A stretch of 64,000 bases of DNA from Phalacrocorax aristotelis (taxonomy: Eukaryota > Chordata > Aves > Suliformes > Phalacrocoracidae): contig NC_134297.1 of NCBI RefSeq assembly GCF_949628215.1, positions 2,170,001-2,234,000 of the forward strand, in the 5' to 3' direction. Made by a program: the position numbers and the translations under genes. Below the pieces are notes generated by a model that worked only from the letters and a program-made list of their open reading frames with translations, had not been told where the DNA came from and did no database searches. Each line of letters starts with the position of its first letter. Within the stretch, counting starts at the first letter, position 1. This document shows, piece after piece, positions 27,601 to 39,262 of the stretch.

Positions 27601-27738
27601 TCCATTTCAGAATCAGAGACAACCACAGCACCACCGAACACCACCCCCAACTCCGTCCCTGTGGTTCAGAGCAGCTCCTTCTTCATAGCTGTCATTCAGT
27701 TGCCACTGCTCCTTGTCACAAGCAAACTACTCTCCTAG
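24464..27738 (+). CDS. PLET1: PLET1, placenta-expressed transcript 1 protein (GPI-anchored glycoprotein), 4 exons
   Basis: Joined exons 24464-24626, 26113-26323, 26947-27005 and 27611-27738 give 186 residues; junctions are GT-AG and phases agree (1, 2, 1). Residues 1-22 are a signal peptide (MTTFLFLVQL, cleavage likely after AYA). There are ten N-glycosylation sequons (N32, N37, N62, N68, N81, N94, N104, N111, N118, N154), only two mature-chain cysteines (C27, C95), a Thr/Pro/Asn-rich stalk (about 147-160), small residues SSS at 165-167 as a likely GPI site, and a hydrophobic C-terminal tail. The 'NWTSPGSNVSSVEIRAYI' segment fits the family pattern as I recall it. In mammals PLET1 is a surface marker of trophoblast and epithelial progenitors. 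It lies head-on toward PTS, as in human. The first in-frame ATG after the TATA box sets the start. Confidence 0.85.
26113..26323 (+). CDS. PLET1: PLET1 coding exon 2
   Basis: Acceptor CTCTGTTTCCAG, donor GTAAGAC. The exon encodes V55 to part of R125, the glycosylated ectodomain core with seven sequons and C95. It leaves two bases (phase 2). Confidence 0.87.
26947..27005 (+). CDS. PLET1: PLET1 coding exon 3
   Basis: Acceptor CCTTCCACAG, donor GTAAATAAG. It encodes R125 (split) to K144, a hydrophobic beta-strand-like piece beginning RAYIIF. It leaves one base (phase 1). Confidence 0.85.
27306..27346 (+). other. PLET1: Possible alternative PLET1 mini-exon (41 nt)
   Basis: This stretch has a good acceptor (CTTATTTATTTCTGCAG) and a good donor (GTACAAAG). 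If included after exon 3 it adds 13 in-frame residues and shifts exon 4, which would then stop after 25 other codons without the GPI signal. Sequence alone cannot show that it is used, and it may be a chance pair of splice sites. Confidence 0.3.
27611..27738 (+). CDS. PLET1: PLET1 coding exon 4 and stop
   Basis: Acceptor TTCCATTTCAG. It encodes E145 to S186: the Thr/Pro/Asn-rich stalk, the small-residue GPI site and the hydrophobic tail, then TAG at 27736-27738. Confidence 0.86.
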
Positions 27739-27873
27739 AAGTCAGGAAGAGATGACCCAGCTGCCCTGCAACTCTCCTCCTTGCTTGTGATATGCATAGG
27801 ATGGCAGGCAGCTCATCTACTCAGGAAAACTATTCATTTCTTCTGTGTATTAGGATGGTAATTGCACTTCTAC

Positions 27874-27879
27874 ATTAAA
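27874..27879 (+). terminator. PLET1: Candidate PLET1 polyadenylation signal
   Basis: ATTAAA lies 136 bases after the PLET1 stop. Canonical AATAAA signals also occur farther on at 28774-28779, 28914-28919 and 29149-29154, so a longer 3' UTR reaching about 28.8-29.2 kb is equally possible. Confidence 0.5.
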
Positions 27880-27899
27880 TTATAAAGGTCTATTTGACC

Positions 27900-30800
27900 A
27901 CAGAACTGATGCTCCCCTTACTCCCCTTGCCCAGGGCCATCAATTTCAGCAAGATGAACTGTTTCATAGCAAGTCAGAGATCACTCTGTTCTAGCTTTTC
28001 AGCTAGAAAAGCATAACATGGTCAAGAGCAGACCCCGTCTAACAAAGGAACACCACATGAATTAATTCCTTCCTCATCCCCTGGGGTTCTGTGATGCACA
28101 AAAAAGCAGGAAAATGCTTGAGGGCAAAAAAGGTCCTCTTCTCATCAGGGTACCAGGGTCTGCTGAGAAGCTCAAGGAGAGGTCTGCTTTTGGCTGTGCA
28201 ACCTGGAACCTGAACCCACCACATGCGTTTCTGTGTATGCATACGTGCCTCAGTGACAGTTTGACACAGTCCCCCACAGAATATTCACCAAAACTGCTGG
28301 ACACAGAACTGAGACTGGGAGGAGAAATTATGGGTTTAGGATTCACATGCCTCAGCCAATTTAAAATTTCCAGTGCAAGCACGGAGAAAATAAGTGCCCC
28401 CACCAACCCTTCACCTGGGGAGGAGACCTCCTCACCAGGATAAGCTGGAGATCCTGCTGGCAGGGTATCCTCCATAAAGGCCCAGGCATTGGGAATTTAT
28501 GCTCCATATTGTTGCTTGGCCCAGCATCTCCTAAATTTTGTTATTTCAGTGTATGTCTTATCAAATTTCTCTGGTTTTCATCTGGCTTTCTGGAATGGTG
28601 GGGTGGATATTTTTCACTCTCATTTTTTAATCAACAGCTGATTTTGCTGTAGGGCAAGATTGTATGGGCAATTGAATGTCTTGATTTTATTATTATTGTT
28701 TGTATTTTTATATGCGTAATGTTTATTTAGGAATTTTCAAACTTCTGGAAAGTAATTTTTTCTTACTAATCTAAATAAATTAAACTACAAAAGTTGGCTC
28801 TTGCACTTAACATTATTTCCTGGCTTCATCGTGATGTGGCAGGAGGATTGAAATGAATCTGAATACTGTGAAATATTTGGCTTTGACCCCAGAGATGAGC
28901 ACATAAAGACACAAATAAAAGTGAGGCCTGTACACTGCAATCCTGTACAGGGTGAGCCAGAAGGCTTTTTGGAGGGAAGAGTCAGAAAGGCATCCTCACC
29001 CTCCTAATCCTCTTGCTGTTTCCTCTTCAGAAAACTGAGCTCCAGATCATAACAGTATTTCAATGGTCACAGATGAGAGATCTAACTTTACCTGGCCTTA
29101 CTAGCCCAGAGTTTGTGATGTCGCTACAAATAGCCCTTATTTCTGTGGAATAAATTCTAACTGCCAAGTGATGAAAGGTTCACTCCAGAGCACCGAGAGC
29201 CTGACAGTAGAGGAGCCTTCATATTCTTGAGAACTTAACACAGGAGCTGGGCACAACAGGAAGAAATTGTCCCTGACCATCTGTACTTCTCAGGCATTCA
29301 GATGTTAGGTGTGGTTTAAGAGGGATTTTTTTCCTTCCTACAGAATTGTCTGAAAAATTAATAGCTGAAACTGGACAGTTGTGATTAATACCTGGTTCTC
29401 ATTTGTTACGAACCATGCCAACAAACCTGTCTTGCTTCCTAGATCTGCTTTTGTTACCCCAATTTTTCAATGGATGTTCCATTATCCTCTGTCAGCATCA
29501 GACCCCCCCCAGGGCCACCAGCACAAGGGCTGCTCCCCTGTGTCAATCCTTTGCCCTTTTCATTTCTCTGCTCTTTTGGCATCCCATCCTCCCAAACAGT
29601 GCTGGGGATGGGATAAATGGATATCTCCTCTCACTCCTGCCTTTCTCTGATAATACTACAGGTTTAAGTGAAACTCTCTACTGTTTAAGTAGGCAAGTTC
29701 AACATGCAGGGTGGCTGCTGGCTTTGACCTCACCCTTAGTGCTCCAGGTCTACAGGGTGAGCAGGTGCTACGTGCCTGTATGCCCTGCTCTGAGCAGTGC
29801 TTTGGCTGGGAAGCCCTTGGCCACAGCAGACAGCAATGAGGGCAAAAGAAGGCCAGAGTGGTCCTGCCAAGCCCTTCCAGGGTCTCAGCTCCAGGCCAGA
29901 GGATTATCTACCCTTTAAAGTTTATGGGAATGACAGGAAGCTTTAAAAGGAAAGCTCCTGCTTTAACACCACGTGCAGACTCTCTGGGTCCGGTTAAGCA
30001 TATGTACCCAGCAAGGATGACAGGAACCAACCCAGCATATAAACAAGCCTGCAGGGTTTGCATTCAGAGCCCTTCTCCTCCAAAGAGCATTTGCCCACAC
30101 ACAATTCAAAGGGAGGAAGGAGAAAGGACTCAAAACTGTGTCATATTTCATGCTTACCAGAAGAGTCATTAGGAACAGGCCGTCTGTCCCATTAAGTATT
30201 GGTGTAAGGCCAACTCAGAACAATATCTGAGGTGCAGCTCCAGTGCTCAGGGTCAGGCTGCCCGCAGAGACTCTGGCCCCAGCATTAGACACATAGATAC
30301 AGATACACATACCCACAGACACTCTCTCACTCTCTCTTCCTGAACCTCTGCACAGTCTGAGCCAGGAAAAGCAAACAATAAACTGTGAGGTGTAGTTTAT
30401 TTGGAAATACTAAAAACAACCACTGCATTACCTAATTTTTCCATCTGGTTCGGGCATCTGATCCTTTCTTCAGCACTGTCCTGTTTTCTCAGCGCTTTGC
30501 ATCTGCCAGGGCAGCTGCTGGGACAGGGACTAGCAGTCTGTACTCAGCCTTACATGGAGGCAGTGGATGCCCTGGTCTGCCTCCTGGGACTCCTCTCTTC
30601 AGAAGTCTGCTCTCACAAAAGGCAGGCATGATATCAGATAGCCCTGTCTTTACTACAGCTGTCTTCTTTAGACTGTTTTGTTTTCTGCAGCTGTTCAGAG
30701 CTGATGCTACCCATCAGCCTGAGTTGGTTGGCACTCACCAGTTTGGCAACTCAGAGGCACGGATGCAAGCCAGGGCAGGTGCAATCTGCAATAGCTGTGC

Positions 30801-30929
30801 TCAGCTCTGTTCCAAGAAGGGAGAAGGTATGCAGTAGCAAATTTGCCTACACTTATCCTTGGACCCAATGCAAGATGACTCAAGAGTGGTCTGTGACTGT
30901 TGACTCCAGAGATCAGTCCCCTTCACTCT
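27900..30929. other. Downstream of PLET1: possible 3' UTR, then intergenic
   Basis: There is no recognised coding sequence. The first 0.9-1.2 kb may be PLET1 3' UTR if a distal poly(A) signal is used; it is AT-rich toward 28.7 kb, as such UTRs often are. After that I see unique DNA and a short CA/GATA-type simple tract near 30288-30330. Confidence 0.5.
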
Positions 30930-32814
30930 CTCCTGGGAAGAGTACAGGGATGCTGCCCAGTTGTGTAGGGATGGGGTCAGGAGGGCCAAGGCACGGCTGG
31001 AGCTGAGTTTGGCAAGGGATGCAAAGAATAACAAGAAGGGATTCCTCAGGTACGTCAACCAGAAAAGGAAAGTCAAAGAAAGCGCACACCCCCAATGAAC
31101 AAGAATGGTGCCCTAGTATCAACAAATGAGGAGAAGGCTGAGGTGCTCAACAACTTTTTTGCCTCAGCCTTCACTGGTAACCTCTCTCCTCACCCCTCCT
31201 GAGTCAATGGACCACAAGATGGGGACCGGGGGGGGGTGGGGGCGGGGGTTAAAGCCCCTCCCACTGTAAGGGAAGATAAGGTTCATGACCACCTGAGGAA
31301 CCTGGATATACACAAGTCTATGGGACCTGATGAGATGCATCCAAGAGTCCTGAGGGAATTGGCTGATGTAGTGGCCAAGCCATTCTCCATGACATCTGAG
31401 AAGTCATGGCTGTCAGGTGAAGTCCCTGGGGACCAGAGAAGGGAAACATTGTGCCAATCTTTAAAAAGGGTAGAAAGGAGGACTCAGGGAACTCCCGTCC
31501 TGTCAGCCTCGCCTCCGTGCCGGGGAAGATCACGGAACAGATCCTCCTAGAAGCTATGCTAAGGCACATGGAGTACAGGGAGGTGATCCGAAGCAGCCAG
31601 CACAGCTTCACCAAGGGCAAGTCCTCCCTGACCAGCCTAGTGGCCTATGATGGAGTGACCGCATCAGCGGACAAGGGAGGAGCTATGGATGTCATCTATC
31701 TGGACTTCTGTAAGGCCTTTGACACGGTCCCCCACAGCATCCTTCTCACTAAACTGGGGAGATACGGATTTGATGGGTGGGCTGTTCGGTGGATAAGGAA
31801 CTGGTTGGACGGTTGCATCGAGATAGCAGTGGACAACGGCTTGATGTCCAGATGGAGACCAGTGACGAGTGGTGTGCCTCAGGGGTCTGTACTGGGACCA
31901 GTACTATTTAATATCTTCATCAATGACATAGTGGGATCAGGTGTACCCTCAGCAAGTTTGCAGATGACGCCAAGCTGAGCAGTACAGTTGACAGACTGTT
32001 GTCCAGAGAGACCTGGACAAGCTGGAGAGGTGGGCCTGTGAGAACCTCAAGAGGTTCAACAAGGCCAAATGCACCTGGGTCAGGGCAAGCCCTGTTATCA
32101 ATACAGGCTGGGGGATGAAGGAATGGAGAGCAGCCCTGCAGAGAAGGGCTTGGGGGTGTTGGTTGAGGAGAAACTCAACATGACCCGGCAATGTGCACTC
32201 ACAGCCTAGAAGGCCAACCATACCCTGGGCTGCATCAAAAGCAGCGTGGACAGCAGGTCAAGGGAGGTGATTCTGCCCCTCTACTCCGCCCTTGTGGCAC
32301 CACACATGGGGTGCTGCATCCAGCTCTGGAGCCCCCAGCACAAGAAGGACAGGGACCTGTTGAGGCAGGTCCAGAGGAGGGCCACAAAATTGATACAGGG
32401 GCTGGAGAACCTCTCTTATGAAGACAGGCTGAGAGAGTTGGGGTTGTTCAGCCTGGAGAAGAGAAGGCTGCAGGGAGACCTTATTGCAGCCTTCCAGTAC
32501 TTAAAGAAGGACTATAGGAGGGATGGGGGCAATCTCTTTAACAAGGCCTGCTGTGACAGGACAAGGGGTGATGGTTTTAAACTAAAGGAGGGTAGATTTA
32601 GACTAGATATAAGGAAGAAGTGTTTTACTATGAGGGTGGTGAAACACTGGCCCAGGTTGCCCAGAGAGGTGGTAGATGTCCCATCTCTAGAAACATTCAA
32701 GGTCAGGTTGGACGGGGCTCTGAGCAACCCGATCTAGCTGAAGATGTCCCTGCGCACTGCAGGGGGGTTGGACTAGATGACCTCTAAAGGCCCCTTGCAA
32801 CCTAAACCATTCTG
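30930..32814 (+). mobile_element. CR1 LINE, 5'-truncated, long copy
   Basis: This is a non-LTR retrotransposon of the bird CR1 family. ORF2 pieces in order are the linker before the reverse transcriptase (WEEYRDAA near 30935, then RRAKARLELSLARDAKNNKK), RT fingers ([11 protein letters not shown] near 31451), motif A ([13 protein letters not shown]), motif B ([10 protein letters not shown] near 31880), motif C (FADDAKLS near 31955, in another frame) and the C-terminal domain (32246-32737, ending DGALSNPI). The endonuclease part is missing. At least two frameshifts (between 31400 and 31460, and between 31930 and 31960) and an in-frame stop before 32246 make it dead. The 3' end carries the usual GGACTAGATGACCTCTAAAG block and CCATTCTG. 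Confidence 0.93.
31221..31248 (+). other. G-run with quadruplex potential
   Basis: Four or more runs of at least four G (GGGG, a run of ten, then two runs of five) lie within 28 bases inside the CR1. The related CR1 sequences also carry G-runs here, lengthened in this copy. Confidence 0.7.
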
Positions 32815-35800
32815 TTTTTCTCCCCCTGAGCCATGCCCTTTTTCTCCCTGCTAAGGCTGATTCTGCTTTAAAATGGGAGCATCTTACTCAACTCTGTTGC
32901 TTGTTCAAATTTCATCTATCTCAAAAAGCCATGGTTTGCTTCAAAGAAAATTATTCCTCTCTCTCATACTGTTAGGCTTCTGAATACAAGTATAATCTTT
33001 CACTTGTTTCATACTAATCTCCACTGCTTTTCCTGTTTCCTGGTGGATTGTAGAGTGATTGATTTGTAAAGTCAGGAGTCCAAAGCACAATTTCACAGAT
33101 GACATTTTAACCACCTAGTGCCTGGAGTGATGCACTAATGGAGTATTTCTGCAGAATTTAGTATAAATAAATTTTGAGGGTCCAGCTATTAAAATTGGCA
33201 TCTGTTTCCAGGCAGGGTAATTCGCAAAGGTCTGAATATGTTGTATCTTCTGCTATTGCAGCGCACAACACAGTAAAATTCTAATCAGTGCTATAACTTA
33301 CTTTCCAATTTTGATCTCACTATTGATAAGTCTATCTTGTAAGATTACAGCTCTTTGCCTTGGATAATATATATGAAATTTATTTTAAATATCTTTGTGG
33401 CAACTCCCATTTACGGCATCATCTATGAGTGCAGGGCATTCAGAGCAATGCAGTTCACCTCCTGCTGGCTTTAACTCACTGATAAGCCTTATCAGTGGCA
33501 TTCTCATTAACTTTCACACTGTTCAGCAGCAAATACTAGCATTTCCTTTTACATCCCTGTCTAATTTCCCTGGTAAAACTTATTTCACACATGTAACAGG
33601 AAAAGGAGTGTAAAGGGTACTGCACTGCAACTGGGAATTTGAACCCAACATACTGGAATTCCCTTGCTTTAGCAGGAAGAGAAATAAGGGTGAAGCCTGC
33701 AACGCCCAAGAAACTCACATCACTGGGTAAAAGACATTGCTGAGACTAAAACATGTGCAATTGCTGTAGATAATAAAAAAAAAGCCAAACATAGTAGCTG
33801 TCAAGAACACTAAGAAAAGAACTAGCATCACCTAGGTTTCCAACCCTGAAGTGCAGGCAAAGTAAGACACTCATTTGATTCAGAGCTAAATGTCCCAAGA
33901 GACAAGAACATGCCACATTATCTGGCCCTGCCACCAGGACAGCTGCCTCTGTCTTCCCTTTTTGCCCCAAAGGCAGTCATGGAGCCACTCCACCACAGAA
34001 TCTGGATCAGGATGTCAAGTATTTTGCTGAACTTGTGAGTTCTGCAGCAGAAACATACAGCAGAGACCAACGAGGTCCTACAGCTGTGTGCATGCATGTA
34101 GAGGACAAATGAGTAATTATCACATATGAGACAGCCCTTTTTCCTAGAAAATGCCCCCTTAGCAGCTCTCCAGCCCACCTTCACTTCAGAGAAAGCCGCA
34201 ATGCTTTCATGCGTGGCCAGGTACACTGATATGAGGAAGGTCCGTGGAAACAAGACAGTTTGTCTCCCTGGCCCATTTCCAACACTTGCCAGAGAGCTGC
34301 CAGTAAAGAGCAGCCAGTATTAAAAGCGCATTGCTGGGGTGCTGGGAGGTCAGGACTCATTGGTGCAGTCAGCCAGGTCTGCTAAACCCAGAGCTCTGCG
34401 GTCTCTCAGTCCTGGGCTTCCTTCTGCTAACTCTAATTCATCCAGGCCCCAAAATCTGGTCACTTAGTTCAACCTTCATTCCTGTGACAGTCTCTGGGTC
34501 TCACACTGGGGAAACTTCAGATCATTGTTTGAAAGACTCCAGAGCCAGCAGCCAATATGGACTGACACTCTGATTCACAGCCTGAAACAAGCCTGGGACA
34601 AACATATTTCTTCTTTTCCTTAGTGTTGTAAATCAGTCAGTTCCATTTGCAGCTCAGCATAGAGCCTTGCTCTGCACACACGGAACAACCTCTGGGAGAC
34701 CCTGCCAGATGGAGGGTGGTACAAAGTCAACAACATGGCATCTGACAGGGACTTCATTGTATACAGAGACAGAGAAGAGTCTCTGAAGTCTATCAGATGA
34801 ACCCTGAAGCCCGATTCTTCAGGACATACCTATGAAATCTTGAGATAATCACGAGTAGGAATCTGTAACTGAAAGTATTTAGCTTTAAAACAATGGTTAA
34901 TAATTTAACAGAGTGATTACAGCAAACAGATAAAGCTCCGTTAAAATTTTTCCCACCCTTTCACTGACTTCCAGTAGTTCCTGAACTTTGAATAGCTGTT
35001 GGGCTATCCCAGGTGATGCATACTACCTCAAAAAAAAAAAATCAGCAGAACGGCCCCAACCTCCTGGACCACAGATTTCACTTCTCATTAATATATTTTA
35101 CCACAGATACAGCAGGATGAAGTGCATCGCTCACCCTGGAAGTAACCCAACAATCAGGAATAAACATTATTTTCTTAATTTACATCACTCCAAAATCCCA
35201 CTGCTGCAGAACAAGATGTAGTTTTAGCCCAGGGTCTCTTATTCACTGTACCCATCCCTTCTGGTGGAAATATGGCAATATTTACTCTCTCAGCAGCTCA
35301 CTGGGGAGGGATAGGAATAACAGGAGAGAGGCAAGTAATACCTACAAATCTGCAGCAGAAACATTTGGCACAGAGGTGCCTTGTCTTGGGACAGCATTGT
35401 TTAGTCCTTTGCCACATCCACAGACATTTCTATGCAACTTTCAGAGCAGCTGTTGAGTCTTCCAAACCAGTGCTTCAGTAGCATCTGAATAAACAAATCC
35501 TACCCCGGTACAGTAAAAGCTTGCTTTCCCTCCCATTCTAATGACTCTGTTGTAATTATGGACACCCACACACACACCAATAAAAAGAACATTGGAGTGG
35601 GCAAAGCACGCAAACATCCGAAAATGCCCCAACCACAGCTTTGCCATAAAACAGCTCCCCTTTCACTTATATGGTATGATCACACCCTCTTTCACTCAGG
35701 CCCTGGCCTCACTGACTACTCAGGAGAAATAATACTCATTGCAGGGGGAGAGCCACAAAATGCCCCTTAACCCCCACAGTTGTTCTTTTCACTAGCACCA

Positions 35801-38205
35801 CTTTCCCTGTGGCTTTATGCTCTACTTCTGATTAGTCCCCCCATTGCTGCTGGGACACGAAGACTGCTGCTAATTAGAGCCAGGGATGGAGCAAACCTCC
35901 TAATGAGCTTTAAAGTACAATTTGATTCATTACTGCACAGCCTAAATGACGACTGCCTACAGGAGGAGGGAACTGTGTTTGAGGGCCCCTAGGCTTCCTC
36001 TCATTTCCAGCCTGTGCCTCTGCAGACACCCACCCCAGGCAGGGCCCCTGAAAAATGAGGAACGTGCAGTGAGCAGCTAGGAAAATGTTAGCCCTCCTGC
36101 CCTCAGCTGCGAACTCTGAGGCAGAGACAGGGATGAGCCCTCTCTCTCGGCAGCTCAGCAGCTCCTACTGACAGCAGCATCTTCTCTCCCAACAGCCCAC
36201 AGCTCTGTTCACAGTGACCTTCCCAACCTCTTTGCAAGACAAAGCTGGGGACTCCCTGTTGCTTCATTCAACCTCTCATTCCCTCCCAAGGCACTGCCAG
36301 TCTGGGGCACCGAAGCAGGCACAGGTCCTGTGAAAACCCCTGCAGCCTTCCTTGCCTTCCAGGCACTGTGCACATACAGAAAGAAGCCACATTACAGGGG
36401 CAAACCTCAATTCAGGAATTGTAAGATATTGCCAGTTGCCTGAACTCAGAGGAACAGCTCCTGGTGTGGGCTCCATGTCCCATACACGGTCCCTTATCAG
36501 AACTGATGCCTGGATTATTTATTAACTCAGCCATTGTTGGGGCTACAATGAACTATAAATAACAGCCTAGGGAGTGGAACGTAAGACTGAGTGGCAGAAC
36601 TTGGCTCAGTCCCAGCTGCTGTTTTTCACTTTGCTGATCCTTTCGTAATAGTGCCCCTTTTGCTCTGTGCTGTTTCAAAATTTCAGAAGTCATGGGAAAA
36701 TTATCAGCTCCCACTCCCCACACTGCAAAAGCAGGGGCTGAACGCACAGTCTTCCTGTGGTCACTGTGTTTCAAGTACAGAAAAGAGAATAAGACTTTTT
36801 CTCCTTGCAGTGAGGCAGAATGGGAAAATGTTCCCTAGAAACAATTAATAAAAAAAGAAGAGCTGCTGGTAAACAGCTTTCCTTAGAAACTGGGCAGCTT
36901 CAAACTTTGCTTTGCTTCTAGTTGGCAGAACCAAATGATTATGTTAGCTGAAGCACAACATGAGCATAAGTGCAGTGCAGGCAACTGAGCTGGCCAGCTT
37001 CTTGCACAGGCTCCCTATTCACTCAGTCCCTGCCTTGGCACTACTCCTCTTCTATATACCCTGGTGATTTATCTTTCCATGTGACAGGAAGGCAGAACTG
37101 GGGTTTCCCTCTCAGTCCCTACTAAAACTGCACAGCACTTTCCTGGTCTTGGTGTCACTATACTGCTATTGACTTTTACGGGCACTAAAGCGGGAAGTCT
37201 TGCTCCTACAGTAACTCCCCTGGGATCAGCTTTGACCTTTTAATTGCTGCCTTGTACCCCACCATCACCTGAACAGTTCTACTGTGAACAATTTCATCAT
37301 TCAGTATCGAAGTTACAGCACAGAGATGCTTAACATTTAATTATGAGTTAATTTTCTCCTTATATAACTCTCCCTTCCTAACCTGTGAATCTGAAGGCTG
37401 ATTCCTACAGAGATTTCCCTACAGGCAGCTCACACGCACCTGCAAAGATCAACACCCTCCTGAGCAAGAAAAGGGACAGAATACACTGTAATTTCTCAGG
37501 ACGTGAACAATTATGATTCCAGCTCTGATATTGCTGACCCCCTTCACCCAAGTCACTATCCAGTCAACCAGTTTATTTCCAGCTCCCCAGATCTGCTGCC
37601 ATGTAAACTGGAGAGATCAGAATAAAGGATATGAATACATCTCCAATATGCAAGACAGCAATAAATATAAATGCCCAAGCTATCGTGGGACTTCGTCAGG
37701 GTTATGTTGCAATGCAATAAAATATAATAAATTTCGGCTAGTTCTTTCTGGGCTAGCACCTGACTTTATGGTAGTAACAACAATGGGCTGTGCTACATAT
37801 AACCATTTCTTTGCTTGTTTTTTGTCAACAATGTCAACAGCTAAATTACCTTTCTGGTAAAGACATCACATGATACGTTTTAGTCTCCATGACTCACTGA
37901 AGAGACCAAATGCTTTGTGAATCAGCAGCAGCAGCTATCATTCAGTATGATTTATATAACTTAAGCAAACCAGAATGACCTATCAAATTAGTGAAATACA
38001 GATGAGCAGGAGCATTCAGATAAGCTGCAAAGCCTCCCTGGCCAGAGCCCACACTGAAAAAAGCTGACTGGTTCCACACCTGGGAGGAGGAAAAAGGTGA
38101 GAAGGGGCAACAGTGTGTCAACAGCGCGTTCCTTTTATCCGACGCACTGAGCACTCTCTACTTGCATGACACTGGAATGAACCTTCAGCCAATTATTCAC
38201 CAAAG
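32815..38205. other. Intergenic region between CR1 copies
   Basis: About 5.4 kb of mostly unique sequence in which I recognise no gene, RNA gene or young repeat. Open frames are under 120 codons and have no family resemblance. Confidence 0.55.
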
Positions 38206-39262
38206 CATAGCATCATAGAATCGTTAAGGTTGGAAAAGACCCTTAAGATCATCGAGTCCAAACACTAACCTATCACTGCCCTGTCCACCACTAAACCACA
38301 TCCTCAAGCACCACATCTGCACGTCTTTTAAATACCTCCAGGGATGGAGACTCCACCACCTCTCTGGACAGCCTGTTCCAATGCTTGAAAACCCTTTTGG
38401 TGAAGAATTTTTTCCTAATATCCAACCTAAACTTCCCCTGGCGCACCTTGAGGCCGTTTCCTCTCGTCCTATCGCTTGTTACTTGGGAGAAGAGACCAAC
38501 CCGCGCCTCGCTACAGCCTCCTTTCAGGCAGTTGCAGAGAGCGATAAGGTCTCCCCTCAGCCTCTTCTCCAGGCTAAACAACCCCAATTCCCTCAGCTGC
38601 TCCTCATAAGATTTGTTCTCCAGACCCTTCATCAACTTCACTGCCCATCTCTGGACACGCCCCAGCACCTCGATGTCCTTCTTGTAGTGAGGGGCCCAAA
38701 ACTACACACAGTGCTTGAGATGGGGCCTCACCAGTGCCGAGTACAGGGGCACTATCACCTCCCTGCTCCTGCTGGCCACACTATTGCTGATACAAGCCAG
38801 GATGCCATTGGCCTTCTTGGCCACCTGGGGGCACTGCTGGCTCATGCTGTCAGCCAGCAACCCCAGGGCCTTTTCCTCAAGGCAGCTCTCCAACCACTCC
38901 TCCCCAAGCCTGTAGTGTTGCATGGGGTTGTTGTGACCCAAGTGCAGACCCGGCACTTGGCCTTGTTGAATCTCATACCGTTGGCTCCGGCCCAACAATC
39001 CAGCCTGTCAAGATCCCTGTGTAGAGCCTTCCTACCCTCAAGCAGATCAACACTCCTGCCCAACTTGGTGTCATCTGCAAACTTACTGAGGGTGGACTCA
39101 ATCCCCTCATTCAGATCATCAATGAAGATACTGAACAGGACCAGCCCCAACACTGAGCCCTGGGGAACACCACTCATGACTGGTCGCCAACCAGATTTGA
39201 CTCCATTCACTACTGCTATTTGGGCTCGGCCGACCAGCCAGTTTTTAACCCAGCGCAGCGCC
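38206..39262 (-). mobile_element. CR1 LINE, 5'-truncated, minus strand
   Basis: Read on the minus strand, ORF2 begins at [15 protein letters not shown], then motif B ([10 protein letters not shown]), motif C (KFADDTKLG), and the C-terminal domain ending [13 protein letters not shown]. The 3' end gives the CR1 octamer-like tail (TTCTATGATGCTATG on the minus strand). At least two frameshifts break the frame after FNKAKC and near HCVLG. The tail '[14 protein letters not shown]' and the loss of the DGALSNLV end show that it belongs to a different CR1 subfamily from the other two copies. Confidence 0.93.
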
